64,000 nucleotides of DNA, from assembly GCF_000172155.1 (NCBI RefSeq), contig NZ_ABIZ01000001.1, positions 930,001 to 994,000 on the forward strand. Direction: 5' to 3'. Below the pieces are notes generated by a model, which did no database searches, was not told the origin of the DNA, and saw only the letters and a program-made list of their open reading frames with translations. The stretch comes from Verrucomicrobium spinosum DSM 4136 = JCM 18804. GTDB lineage: Bacteria; Verrucomicrobiota; Verrucomicrobiia; Verrucomicrobiales; Verrucomicrobiaceae. Numbering within the stretch: position 1 is the stretch's first letter; each line of letters opens with the position of its first letter. The position numbers and the translations under genes are program-made. Below, piece by piece: positions 7,819 to 16,433 of this stretch.

Positions 7819-8862
7819 TCAAGCGAGTGGCTTCACAAAGCGGTAGTGGGACACAATCCATTCATTGCCGTGGTGGAAGCCCCACAGCTCTGCACAGGCC
7901 ATATAGAAGACGCGCCAGTACACCCACCAGCGGGTGCGCTGTTCGCGGCCATACGTGTTCTCCAGCAGAGGCAGGATTTCCTCGCGATGGCGGTCCATGT
8001 TTGCCAGCCAGGCGTTGGCCGTCTTCTCATAGTGCTGACCGTTCACGGCCCACTGTTCCTGGATCTGGAGGTGCTCCTGGAAGTGCAGCAGCAGATCATG
8101 GGAGGGCATCTGGCCGCCGGTGAAGAAGTAACGCGCCATCCAGTCGTTCTCATGACGCACCTCATAGTGGTAGGCGATGTCGCGATGCGTGAAGATGTGC
8201 ACGAAGAGTTTGCCGCCCGGCTTTAGCCAGCTCGCGACGCGGCGGAGCAGTTCGCGATAGTTCTTCATATGCTCGAACATCTCCACCGACACCACGCGAT
8301 CAAACACGCCTTCTCCTTCGCCCGGGTAGTGGATCATGTTGGCCGTGCGCACGGTGAGGTTGGTGAGACCACGTCGCGCGGCTTCGGCATCGATGTACTG
8401 CTTCTGGGTGCGGGAGTTGGAGACGCTGGTGATGCGGGCGTGCGGATAGTGCTCCGCCATCCACAGGGAGAGTGAGCCCCAGCCGCAGCCAAGTTCCAGG
8501 ATGTGCTGACCATCGATCAGTTGAGCCCGCTCGCACGTGCGGGCCAGCATGGCGGCCTCTGCATCATCCAGCGTCTGGCAATCCATGTCCCACCAGCCGG
8601 AGCTGTACTTGAGGTGCTTGCCCAGACAGAGCTGGAAGAAGCGTGTGGGCAGCTCGTAGTGTTGGTCATTGGCCGCATCCGTCTCCACCGCCACGGGGCT
8701 GGCCAGCAGGCTTTGAAGATGTTCGTTGAGGAGGACCTGACGGTACTCCACGTTTTCTGGACGGCGCTCATCCAGCGTGGCCTGTAGCCGTTGGCGGATG
8801 CCGAAGCGGATGAGGGCATCGGGCAACAGGTTCTTCTCAAGAAGGGTGTCAGTCAGGCTCAT
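7819..8862 (-). CDS. CFA-synthase-family SAM-dependent methyltransferase (divergent paralogue)
   Basis: This 347-residue protein belongs to the cyclopropane-fatty-acyl-phospholipid synthase superfamily. Motif I reads LELGCGWGSLS, and the family's acyl-binding region appears as HYELPTRFFQLCLG and KYSSGWWD. SVEMFEHMKNY and LKPGGKLFVHIF follow in the expected order. It is shorter and more divergent than the second copy at 9999-11285 and lacks that protein's N-terminal domain. It may therefore methylate a different lipid position or a different acceptor. The ATG at 8862 overlaps the stop of the DUF1295 gene (ATGA), showing tight coupling. An upstream in-frame ORF extension runs into that gene and was discarded. 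Confidence 0.88.
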   Translation of the reverse strand: MSLTDTLLEKNLLPDALIRFGIRQRLQATLDERRPENVEYRQVLLNEHLQSLLASPVAVETDAANDQHYELPTRFFQLCLGKHLKYSSGWWDMDCQTLDDAEAAMLARTCERAQLIDGQHILELGCGWGSLSLWMAEHYPHARITSVSNSRTQKQYIDAEAARRGLTNLTVRTANMIHYPGEGEGVFDRVVSVEMFEHMKNYRELLRRVASWLKPGGKLFVHIFTHRDIAYHYEVRHENDWMARYFFTGGQMPSHDLLLHFQEHLQIQEQWAVNGQHYEKTANAWLANMDRHREEILPLLENTYGREQRTRWWVYWRVFYMACAELWGFHHGNEWIVSHYRFVKPLA

Positions 8863-9659
8863 GAAGATTTTTTTGGGAACCAGGGCACGAAGGCGCTCGT
8901 GGTGCGTTGATACTCGCGGTAGGCTTCGCCTTTGGACTCCACGGCACACTTCTCGGTGAGAGGGATGCCCGTGACGCGCAACAGGAAGTGGAGGATGAGC
9001 AGCGGTGCGTAGAGTGTGAGCCATCCCCATGGCGAGCCGCAGGCAAAGAGCCAGAAGCCCCACCAGACGAGGGACTCAAAGAAGTAGTTTGGGTGACGTG
9101 AGTAGCGCCAGAGGCCCACCGTGCAGACCTTGCCACGATTCCCTGGGTCGGCCTTGAACTGCCTCATCTGCCGGTCTGCCACGCCTTCTCCTGTAAGGGC
9201 GATGAGCCAGAGGATTGCACCGGCAATCTCCCAAAGACTCAAGGGAGATGCCGGGTTGAGAAACGCCAGCAGCACAGGAATGGAAAGCAGCACAATCAAC
9301 ACTGCCTGCGCTTGGAAGAAGGCGAAGAAGCGGCTGCCCAGATGTCCCTGCCACTTTTTGCGCAGCACCTGGTAGCGCTCGTCCTCATGCGGATGGTGGC
9401 TCTTGATGCGGAGCAGCAGATACGTTCCCAGCCGCAGGCTCCAGCCCACGGCCATCACCAGGGCGAGCACATGGCGGGGTGCATATCCCGTGCCCCACGT
9501 GCAGACGGCGTAGAGGGGGGCCAGCACGCCGAGCGCGTAGGACCAAGTGATGTCCACAAAGCTGTAGTTGTCCAGCTTGCGGCTGAGCAGCCAAGTGAGG
9601 GTGAAGAGCACAAAGGCCACTGCGGCCCCGAGCAACAACAGCTGAGGGAAGGAGTTCAT
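8859..9659 (-). CDS. DUF1295 membrane protein (steroid 5-alpha-reductase-like)
   Basis: This 266-residue polytopic membrane protein belongs to the DUF1295/steroid-5-alpha-reductase C-terminal-like family. The diagnostic C-terminal region RYSRHPNYFFESLVWWG is present, followed by the last membrane segments and a Glu/Arg-rich tail. Related enzymes reduce double bonds or methylate isoprenoid thiols at the membrane. DUF1295 genes recur in bacterial clusters with CFA-type methyltransferases and FAD oxidoreductases. The start at 9659 gives a natural N-terminal membrane helix and overlaps the upstream stop as ATGA. It probably reduces a modified fatty acyl chain, using electrons supplied by an unidentified donor; this is inferred from family and context. 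Confidence 0.88.
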   Translation of the reverse strand: MNSFPQLLLLGAAVAFVLFTLTWLLSRKLDNYSFVDITWSYALGVLAPLYAVCTWGTGYAPRHVLALVMAVGWSLRLGTYLLLRIKSHHPHEDERYQVLRKKWQGHLGSRFFAFFQAQAVLIVLLSIPVLLAFLNPASPLSLWEIAGAILWLIALTGEGVADRQMRQFKADPGNRGKVCTVGLWRYSRHPNYFFESLVWWGFWLFACGSPWGWLTLYAPLLILHFLLRVTGIPLTEKCAVESKGEAYREYQRTTSAFVPWFPKKSS

Positions 9660-9994
9660 ACGCGCTTTGTCAGCAGGGTTTCCAACGTCGCATCGGCCGG
9701 CAGGCGAATGAGCCGGATCAGTGCATACACGGCCATGGCGATGTTCCCCAGCAGGAGGATGGCAACCAGCCAGAGGACTCTGGCGAGGATGCGGCGCTCC
9801 AGATAGAACACCCAAATGTAGAAGGTGAGAAAGCCCCAGTACGCATCAAACAAGGTCGCAATGAACCACGGATGAGTGGCCACCTCACGCGGCACCTTCC
9901 ACAGGGCACATTGCGTGCTGGCCCAGATGGTGACGCTGAGCATGGAGACCAGCACCACGATGAAAAAGACGCGGAGAAAGGGGACTGCTTTCAT
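9656..9994 (-). CDS. DUF1475 small membrane protein
   Basis: This 112-residue protein has three predicted membrane segments. It matches the bacterial DUF1475 pattern: an N-terminal helix ending in SVTIWAS, then PWFIATLFDAYWGF and FYIWVFYLE. The family has no known biochemical activity. It lies between a CFA-type methyltransferase, whose stop is only four bases upstream, and the DUF1295 gene, which it overlaps by ATGA. It is therefore almost certainly translated with the lipid-modifying enzymes and may be an accessory subunit. The start at 9994 was chosen because upstream in-frame sequence lies within the preceding gene and shows no membrane character. Confidence 0.83.
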   Translation of the reverse strand: MKAVPFLRVFFIVVLVSMLSVTIWASTQCALWKVPREVATHPWFIATLFDAYWGFLTFYIWVFYLERRILARVLWLVAILLLGNIAMAVYALIRLIRLPADATLETLLTKRV

Positions 9995-9998
9995 CTTC

Positions 9999-11285
9999 TT
10001 ACCAGACCTCCCGGAGGGTGGGGTTGTTGGGGCGGGTGTAGCAGGCTTGCACCACGCTGATGTTGCGCTGGTCGAAAGCGGCCTCACAGTACTTGAGATA
10101 GTAGGTCCACTTCCGGATGAAGCGCTCATCAAACCCAAGGGCGAGGATCTCCTTGAGGCGTGCCTGGAACCGGTCATGCCAGAGGGCAAGCGTGCGAGCA
10201 TAGCCCGCACCCAGATCCTCCAGCTCATGCATGAAGAGCGTGCTGGTCTGGTTGAGAGCTTTGTTCACCCGGCCTACGCTGAGCAGCAGGGAGCCGGGGA
10301 AGATGTGTTTCTGAATCCAGTCCACCCCTTTGCGCAATTGTGCATGGTTGCAGTCTGGCACTGTGATCATTTGCACGGCCAGGAGGCCTTCGGGTTTGAG
10401 CAGCTCCGCGCATTTGGCGAAGTAGGTTTCCAGATAGGCATCGCCCACCGCCTCCAGCATCTCGATGGAGGCGATCTTGTCGTACGTGCCCGTGATGTGG
10501 CGGTAGTCCTGGAGGCGGATCTCCACCCGGTCTGAGAGACCTTCGCGCGCCATGCGCTCCGTGGCGTAGCGATGCTGCTCTTCAGAGATGGTCACGGCGG
10601 TGACCCGGCAGCCATGCACCCGGGCGGCGTGGCTGCTGAAGCCCCCCCAGCCGCAGCCGATCTCCAGCACATGGTCTGTAGGCTGCAGGCGCAGCTTGCG
10701 GCACAGCGCCTCATACTTCTCCGTCTGTGCCTCTTCCAGGCTTTGACCCGGGCGGGTGAAGCGGGCGGCGGAGTAGGTCATGGTGGCGTCCAGCCACAGG
10801 GAGTAGAAGGTGTTCCCCAGGTCGTAGTGTTCCGCGATGTTGCGGCGGGACACCGTCACACTGTTGGGGCGCAGCCAGTGCTGCACACGGTTTACGAGCT
10901 TCAGCAGATTGAGGAGCGGCAGGCGCTGGGAGGAGCCTCTGGCCACGGGGTCGCGATGGAGATTTTCCACGAACCACTTCACCACCGCTCCGACATCCGG
11001 GGTTTCCCAGTCTCCCTCCACATACCCTTCGCCAAAGCCCACGTTGCCATAGAGCGCACACCTCTGGAAAAAGGCTTCGCGTTGGCGGATCCGGATTTCC
11101 GCCGTCACTTCAGCTTCTGCGTCTCCCAGCAGCCGGCTGGTACCATCGGGCCAGGTGAGGCGGAGCGTTCCGTGGCTGAAGCGGGAGAGTACCCGCATCA
11201 CGAGTCCTTCGTAAAGGGTCCACGGCTGAAAGGTGGCGATGGAGGCCGGGTTACCTGCGCTTTCCAGTGTCAGAGTGTCGTTCAT
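9999..11285 (-). CDS. Cyclopropane-fatty-acyl-phospholipid synthase family protein
   Basis: This 428-residue protein has the full CFA synthase layout. The N-terminal lipid-binding domain runs to about residue 130 (NVGFGEGYVEGDWETPD). The SAM-methyltransferase domain follows, with HYDLGNTFYSLWLD, motif I VLEIGCGWGGFS, the catalytic-region sequence IASIEMLEAVGD and a C-terminal FIRKWTYYLKYCEAAF segment. These enzymes add a methylene or methyl group from SAM to a double bond of a membrane acyl chain. The desaturase upstream in the same operon would supply that double bond. The ATG at 11285 overlaps the DUF1365 stop as ATGA. The product (cyclopropane, methyl-branched or methylated unsaturated chain) cannot be settled from sequence. 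Confidence 0.94.
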   Translation of the reverse strand: MNDTLTLESAGNPASIATFQPWTLYEGLVMRVLSRFSHGTLRLTWPDGTSRLLGDAEAEVTAEIRIRQREAFFQRCALYGNVGFGEGYVEGDWETPDVGAVVKWFVENLHRDPVARGSSQRLPLLNLLKLVNRVQHWLRPNSVTVSRRNIAEHYDLGNTFYSLWLDATMTYSAARFTRPGQSLEEAQTEKYEALCRKLRLQPTDHVLEIGCGWGGFSSHAARVHGCRVTAVTISEEQHRYATERMAREGLSDRVEIRLQDYRHITGTYDKIASIEMLEAVGDAYLETYFAKCAELLKPEGLLAVQMITVPDCNHAQLRKGVDWIQKHIFPGSLLLSVGRVNKALNQTSTLFMHELEDLGAGYARTLALWHDRFQARLKEILALGFDERFIRKWTYYLKYCEAAFDQRNISVVQACYTRPNNPTLREVW

Positions 11286-12097
11286 GATTTCGACGGGGTG
11301 TTGGCAGCGAGCGTGGCATGGGGGCGCAGCACCTGCTGCTGTAGATCGGGTCGGGAGGCTTTGCGGTGCACGGGCAACCGCTTCATCCACAATCGCAGCG
11401 CCTCCCAGTGAATGAGGAAGATGACCTTGAGCGTGAGCAGGGGGTACTTCACGGTGCACCAGAGCAGTCGCGTATCCGTCAGTGCCGTACGGGTGCCGGT
11501 CAGAGCGCTCAGCAGGACGCGCTCGTCCCCCTTCCGGTCATCCACGTGAATCTCCAGCCTCTCCCCGGGAACCCGGAGCTTGAAGTCGAAGCAGAGCTCG
11601 AGATCCATGAAAGGGGACACATAGAAATGTTTGGGCACGATGCGGCGGAAGCGCCCGTCAACTTCCTGGTCCTGCACCAGATAGAGCTTCTGCTCGTTGA
11701 AGGTGTTCGTCACCTGGGCCACTGCGCAGAGGGGTGCGCCTTCTGCATCGTGGCAGTAGAAGAAGCAGACGGGATTGAAGACGTAACCCAGCACGCGGGG
11801 GAAGCACAGCAGGTGCACGGTCGCGACGCGGGTTGTGTCCACACCTTCCTGGGCAAGCCAGGCCAGCAGGCGCTCTTTCACCGGCCCGGGCTGTGAGCCC
11901 AGATGATCGGCATCGAGAAACGAAAACACCTTGGGGCGATTGTGGCCCAGGAGGCGCAGCCGTTTGTCCAATGTGGGCAGTTCATCCAGATCCAGCCAGA
12001 GGTAAAACACCCGGTAGCGGAACTGGTGCACAGTGGGCGTGAGGCGGCGGTGCATCACCTCACATTCATAGATCGCGCTGGAGAGTGGCTTCACCAT
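11282..12097 (-). CDS. DUF1365 domain-containing protein
   Basis: This 271-residue protein belongs to DUF1365, recognised by the N-terminal YECEVMHRRLTPTVHQFRYR segment, the FYLWLDLDEL strand, and NPVCFFYC with the following FNEQ. DUF1365 genes are found across bacteria next to an FAD-dependent oxidoreductase and a CFA-type methyltransferase, including in stress-induced lipid loci. The biochemical role is unproven. It overlaps the upstream oxidoreductase gene by seven bases and the downstream CFA gene by ATGA, so the three are translated as a unit. It carries no signal peptide and probably works at the cytoplasmic face of the inner membrane. Confidence 0.93.
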   Translation of the reverse strand: MVKPLSSAIYECEVMHRRLTPTVHQFRYRVFYLWLDLDELPTLDKRLRLLGHNRPKVFSFLDADHLGSQPGPVKERLLAWLAQEGVDTTRVATVHLLCFPRVLGYVFNPVCFFYCHDAEGAPLCAVAQVTNTFNEQKLYLVQDQEVDGRFRRIVPKHFYVSPFMDLELCFDFKLRVPGERLEIHVDDRKGDERVLLSALTGTRTALTDTRLLWCTVKYPLLTLKVIFLIHWEALRLWMKRLPVHRKASRPDLQQQVLRPHATLAANTPSKS

Positions 12098-13368
12098 GGC
12101 TCCTCCCCCAGCAGATCCCGGCAGAGGCTCACCGCAGAGCCCAGGGCGTCCTCATGGAAACCATAGCGGAAATAACTGCCGCAATAGTAGGTGGTCTGGT
12201 CTGGCGACTGCCGGTTCAGCTCCGGCAGCTTCGTCTGTGCGCGTATGGCCTTCAGGTCAAAGAGGGGATGCTCATAGCGGATCGTTTTGAGCACGCGGTC
12301 CGGGGCGATGTCCTGCTCTCCGTTGATGGCGACGAAGTAGTTGGTGCGGTCTGACACCTTCTGCAGATTGTTCATCCAGTAGTGCGTACTGGTCTGCACC
12401 CCGCCGCCCGGCACCGGTTTCACATGGTAGTTCCAGGAGGCCCAGCAACGCCGGGTGCGCGGCATAAAGCGTTCATCTGTGTGCAGCGTGGCAATGTTGG
12501 GCTGGTACTGGAAGCACGGCAGCAGTTCCTCCTCCAGCGCTGTGGGGGCATCCAGGAGCGCAAAGGATTGGTCAGCATGGGCGGCCAGGATGACTTTGTC
12601 GAAAATCTCGCTGCTGCCGTCTGCCAGATGCACCCGCACCTGCCCGGGCAACTTCTCCACACGCACGGCGGCGCGGCGAAGGTGCACCCTGTCCCCAAAG
12701 GGGGCGGTGAGTTTTTTCACATAAGACCGTGCTCCATTGGTGACGGTCCACCAGGGGTGGCGCGTCTTCATCCCCAGGAAGCCGTGGTTGTGCCAGAACC
12801 GCATCAGCGTCACTGCCGGGAACTCGAGCATTCGTTCCGGGGGCGTGCTCCAGACGGCGGAGCCCATGGGGACGACGTAGAGATCGAGGAAATCCTGCCC
12901 ATAGCCGCGGGTGCGCGCGTATTCCCGCAGGGTCATCTCCGCAAACCTTGGGTCGTCCAGAGCGGCCACCGTCTCCTGGTTGAAGCGGTGGATCTTCGTT
13001 ACAAAATTCCAGAAGCGGGGGCGCAGCAGATTCCGCCGCTGCCCAAAGACCGTCTTCAGGTTGCGGCCATTGTACTCGATGCCCGTGGGATCATGCCGCA
13101 CGCTGAAGGACATGTCCGTGCGCTGGGTGGGCACGTCCAGCTCACGAAAGAGCCGGGTCAGATGCGGGTAGGTGACGTGGTTGAACACCATGAACCCCGT
13201 GTCCACCGGGAGTTCCCGCCCCTCCTCCTGCACGGTCACCGTGTTGGTGTGACCGCCCGCGTAGTCATTCTTTTCAAAGAGGGTGATGTCATGCCGTCTG
13301 AAAAGAAAATGGGCACAGCCGAGTCCGGCTATGCCCGTTCCTAGGATGGCGATGCGCTTGCGACTCAT
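12091..13368 (-). CDS. FAD-dependent oxidoreductase (amine-oxidase-like fold)
   Basis: This 425-residue flavoprotein starts with a Rossmann dinucleotide-binding motif (IAILGTGIAGLGCAHFL), followed by an acidic residue at the end of strand 2 (FEKNDYAGGHTNTV), typical of the NAD(P)-binding/amine-oxidase-like FAD family. The C-terminal end carries the second FAD-contact region and a GSYFRYGFHEDAL segment typical of this lipid-cluster subfamily. It lies between the desaturase (59 bases upstream) and DUF1365 (7-base overlap). In related loci this protein is presumed to reduce or oxidise a modified acyl chain. The reaction remains undetermined. Confidence 0.92.
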   Translation of the reverse strand: MSRKRIAILGTGIAGLGCAHFLFRRHDITLFEKNDYAGGHTNTVTVQEEGRELPVDTGFMVFNHVTYPHLTRLFRELDVPTQRTDMSFSVRHDPTGIEYNGRNLKTVFGQRRNLLRPRFWNFVTKIHRFNQETVAALDDPRFAEMTLREYARTRGYGQDFLDLYVVPMGSAVWSTPPERMLEFPAVTLMRFWHNHGFLGMKTRHPWWTVTNGARSYVKKLTAPFGDRVHLRRAAVRVEKLPGQVRVHLADGSSEIFDKVILAAHADQSFALLDAPTALEEELLPCFQYQPNIATLHTDERFMPRTRRCWASWNYHVKPVPGGGVQTSTHYWMNNLQKVSDRTNYFVAINGEQDIAPDRVLKTIRYEHPLFDLKAIRAQTKLPELNRQSPDQTTYYCGSYFRYGFHEDALGSAVSLCRDLLGEEPW

Positions 13369-13427
13369 GAGGTGTGTGTCCGGCTTGATTTCTCAAACAC
13401 CTCACCTCACGAGAACTGCGAGGGGTG

Positions 13428-14429
13428 TCAGCCGGGTGATGCGCCAGCCCGCTCTTTTTGGATGCGGGCCTCTTCATAAATATGTGCGGGCACCGGCTTG
13501 AGCTCCCAGATGATGCCGCACCAGGAGAGCATCTTCAGCACATAGTAGCTGATATCAATCTCCCACCAGTAGAAGCCCTGACGGGCAGAGTGCATGTAGC
13601 GGTGGTGGTTGTTGTGCCAGCCTTCACCGAGCGTGAGCAGGGCGAGGATGAGGCTGTTGCGGGAGGTGTCCTCTGTGATGAAGCGGCGCTTGCCGAACAC
13701 GTGGGCCAGAGAGTTGATGAAGAAGGTGCCGTGAAGCAGGGCCACGGTACTGATGAAGAAGCCCCAGATGAAGAGCTGGCCACCGTTGGTGCCAAGACCG
13801 GGGGCGAACTTCTCCAGGAGCCAGCCGACGAGCCAGAGGGAGGCGCCGTAGGCCAGGGGCACCACCATGTCGTGACGGTTCAGGAAGACGAGCTCCTTGT
13901 GCTTGGCAAGATCCTTCACACGGCTGTAGTCCGTGGGGAAGTTCCGGGGGCTGGTGATCCAGCCAATGTGGGACCAGAGGAAGCCGCGGATGGTGGGGGA
14001 GTGCACATCTGGATCTTCGTCCGAGTGCTGGTGATGGTGCCGATGGTGAGCCGCCCACCAGAGGGCACCGCGCTGCATGGCGGTGTTGCCAATGACGGCG
14101 AACATGAACTGCGCAAAACGCGAGGTGCGGAAGGTGCGGTGCGAGAAGTACCGGTGGTAGAAAGCGGTGATCGCGAACATGCGGATCACGTAGAGAGCGA
14201 TGGCGGCCGCCAGAGCGAACCAGCTAAAGCCCACCCAGATGACGGCGAGACAGCCCCCGTGCAGGAGGATGAAGGGCACGCAGCGTTTGATATCGACAGT
14301 GTCCGCAGCGTTGCGGAGCTTGTCCTGGCCTTCAGGATGGTAGTCCGTGTCCCACCATTGGCGGAGCATGTCGGATAGATGCGCCCAGAGGGTGCGCTTT
14401 TTTGCGATACTTGGTGATTGGGATGTCAT
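13428..14429 (-). CDS. Acyl-CoA/fatty-acid desaturase (delta-9 type)
   Basis: This 333-residue membrane di-iron desaturase has all three histidine boxes: HRYFSH, HRHHH in the context HRHHHQHSDEDPD, and HNNHH in GEGWHNNHHRYM. The order and spacing match stearoyl-CoA-type desaturases, with paired hydrophobic segments between boxes one and two and between two and three. It introduces a cis double bond in a saturated acyl chain using O2 and electrons. That product is the natural substrate of the CFA-type enzymes encoded downstream, so it is probably the first gene of the operon. A strong 10-bp hairpin lies 20 bases before its start and may control it. Confidence 0.95.
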   Translation of the reverse strand: MTSQSPSIAKKRTLWAHLSDMLRQWWDTDYHPEGQDKLRNAADTVDIKRCVPFILLHGGCLAVIWVGFSWFALAAAIALYVIRMFAITAFYHRYFSHRTFRTSRFAQFMFAVIGNTAMQRGALWWAAHHRHHHQHSDEDPDVHSPTIRGFLWSHIGWITSPRNFPTDYSRVKDLAKHKELVFLNRHDMVVPLAYGASLWLVGWLLEKFAPGLGTNGGQLFIWGFFISTVALLHGTFFINSLAHVFGKRRFITEDTSRNSLILALLTLGEGWHNNHHRYMHSARQGFYWWEIDISYYVLKMLSWCGIIWELKPVPAHIYEEARIQKERAGASPG

Positions 14430-14779
14430 TCGAATTTTGTATTCTGGGTCCGCCCGTTAAAAACGGGCGGATTCGGAGTTGAAGGTGAATTGCCCGTGGC
14501 GTCAGGATCAGAAATGAGTGAACCTGTCGCCCCAGACGGTTGGGAGGGTTCAGAAAACGCCCCCCGACCAATCCTCATGCAGAAAGGGATTCCGAGGCTC
14601 CGCTGGTGAACCCGTTTCAACTGCGGCAGTTGCCAAAACTGCACTTAGAAACGGGGGCAAAATCGGGTCACGGGCCTTTGGCGGCGTGAAAATCAATCTC
14701 ATTTACGCCATTCCTTGGAATTTAGCAATGGAGCAAAATGGTGCAAGATTGCCCATCACCGAGCAAATCCTGTTCTGGA
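14430..14779. other. 350-base non-coding stretch, desaturase leader
   Basis: This gap must hold the promoter of the lipid operon. Apart from the hairpin at 14449-14471 it shows no gene; the plus-strand ORFs here have no recognisable features. The part near 14690-14770 is relatively AT-rich. Confidence 0.5.
14449..14471. promoter_or_regulatory. Hairpin/palindrome in the desaturase leader
   Basis: TCCGCCCGTT (14449-14458) pairs perfectly with AACGGGCGGA (14462-14471) around an AAA loop, 20 bases before the desaturase ATG at 14429. It could be an operator, an mRNA stem affecting translation, or a terminator of an upstream transcript; no T tract favours the last. Confidence 0.45.
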
Positions 14780-16240
14780 TCAGCGTGAGCCGGGGCGTTT
14801 GCCCGGCTGGAGAGCCCTTCGGTAGTTCATTACCGCCTGGGCGATGGTGGTGGCCAGTTCGCTGCGAAAATTGTCGGCAGCGATGAGGCGGGCATCGGTG
14901 GCATTGGTGACAAACCCACCTTCGAACAAGACGCCGGGACGCTCCAGCCCGCGCAGGACATGCCAGCGGGCGCGCTTCACACCCCGGTCCACCAATTTGA
15001 AATGACTGACGACAGAGGCATGGATGGCGGTTGCCAGGGCGATGTTTTCTGAGTCACGCTGGTTGCCACGGAAGGCGTAGCCGTCGCTGGAGTTGGAGCC
15101 ATAGACGGAGGCGCTGCCCTGTGGTGAGAGGGCGAAGGTCTCGATGCCAGTGGCGCTGCTGCCGCCGGAATTGAAATGGAGGCTCACGTAGATGCTGTTG
15201 GGCACCTTGTTGGCGTAGGCCACCCGACCACCGAGGGAGATAAAGGTGTCATTCGTGCGGGTGAGCATGACGCGCAGGCCCTGCTTTTCCAGAATACCCT
15301 TGAGCGTGTAGGCGAGCTTCAGGGCGTAATCTTTTTCATACCCGTAGATGCCCTTTGCCCCGGAGTCGTGGCCACCGTGTCCGGGGTCGATGATGACGGT
15401 GTCAAAGGTGCTGCCTTTGCCAATGTAACTGGGGCGCAGCACGGGATCGATCAGTTTGCAGAGGTCCAGGCGGGAGATGCAGGACTTCCCATTGAGCTCC
15501 ACCATGGGGTAGCTCATGACGAACTTGATGTTGTTGATGAGCAGTTCGTGGCTGCCCTTCGTGCCCTTCATGATGAGCACGGGAGAGGTGAACCAGACCG
15601 AGTTCCCGTTCTCCTTCAACTCGTTGAACCGGTAAAAGCGGTGGATGCTGGCCGCAGAGACGTAGTCCCGCTCCTGGTAGCGGATGAGCTCCCAGCCAGC
15701 CATGTCCCTGGAGGTGGTCGTGCTGGTGGCGGCCTTTGCCCGGGCTGCTGAGGCGGCCTTTTCAGCGGCCTCCTCTTCCGGATCGGGGCCGTGCATTTCA
15801 CTGTCGTTGTGGCCGTCGGAACTCGCCTTGGAAGATGAGGTCACGTCCTTGGGCGCGGCGTCCTTGGTGTCTGTACTGGCGGAGCCGCCCATGTCAGCTG
15901 TCGGGGGCTTGCCACCTTCTGCCGGCTTCTCTCCAGACTTTTCTACAGGTTTCTCCTCCGCCTTGGGTTTGGCAGGGGCTGGGGTCGTCTTCTTGGCTGG
16001 GGCCGGAGTGGTTTTCTTGGCCGGTGCAGTGGTTTTTGCGGGTGCCTTGGCAGGCGGCTTCACCGGCACGGATATCTTTTCCGTCTGCTTGGACTCGGTC
16101 TTGGATTTTTCCTTTTCGTCTTCAGTGGATTTTTTGACGGCCCCTTGGGCCGAGCCGAGCCAGCCCGCCAGTGCACAGGCGAGCCCCACGCTCAAGGCTT
16201 TGCCGAGCGGTCTGGTGACGAAGGTGGACGTTGCCTTCAT
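14780..16240 (-). CDS. N-acetylmuramoyl-L-alanine amidase (Amidase_3)
   Basis: This 486-residue exported protein cleaves the amide bond between MurNAc and the stem peptide of peptidoglycan. After a signal peptide comes a Lys/Pro/Ala/Glu-rich linker of roughly 130 residues with repeated PAKKTTPAP units. A beta-rich middle domain (about residues 180-280) follows. The C-terminal Amidase_3 domain has IIDPGHGGHDSGA, GYEKDYALKLA, SLHFN, and the catalytic Glu in LFEGGFVTN. The start at 16240 gives a clean signal peptide (MKATSTFVTRPLGKALSVG); an earlier in-frame ATG at 16258 would overlap the likely -10 element. It is divergent from the ABC exporter. The long linker may let the domain reach through the cell wall. 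Confidence 0.93.
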   Translation of the reverse strand: MKATSTFVTRPLGKALSVGLACALAGWLGSAQGAVKKSTEDEKEKSKTESKQTEKISVPVKPPAKAPAKTTAPAKKTTPAPAKKTTPAPAKPKAEEKPVEKSGEKPAEGGKPPTADMGGSASTDTKDAAPKDVTSSSKASSDGHNDSEMHGPDPEEEAAEKAASAARAKAATSTTTSRDMAGWELIRYQERDYVSAASIHRFYRFNELKENGNSVWFTSPVLIMKGTKGSHELLINNIKFVMSYPMVELNGKSCISRLDLCKLIDPVLRPSYIGKGSTFDTVIIDPGHGGHDSGAKGIYGYEKDYALKLAYTLKGILEKQGLRVMLTRTNDTFISLGGRVAYANKVPNSIYVSLHFNSGGSSATGIETFALSPQGSASVYGSNSSDGYAFRGNQRDSENIALATAIHASVVSHFKLVDRGVKRARWHVLRGLERPGVLFEGGFVTNATDARLIAADNFRSELATTIAQAVMNYRRALQPGKRPGSR

Positions 16241-16253
16241 GGGGGGAGGTTCC

Positions 16254-16281
16254 ATCATACACTTATGTTAGTCCTTTGCAA
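16254..16281 (-). promoter_or_regulatory. Candidate promoter of the amidase gene
   Basis: On the minus strand TTGCAA (16276-16281) and TATGAT (16254-16259) are separated by 16 bases. Transcription would begin only a few bases before the ATG at 16240, giving a nearly leaderless mRNA, consistent with the absence of a Shine-Dalgarno. Confidence 0.35.
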
Positions 16282-16433
16282 TAATTGCGCACCTCTGAGG
16301 AGAGTTGGACCTCATGAGGCACCGTAAAGTGACAGTTCGATACGATGGACGTTGATCGAAAGTCGATTTTCCGTTGAATGACCGGTTCCTGCCACGATCC
16401 GATTGTTCCACTTTATACTGACTCTGACCGTTC

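Noticed and set aside
14518-14886. Plus-strand ORF in the desaturase/amidase gap
   Set aside because: It overlaps the end of the amidase gene and has no conserved segment.
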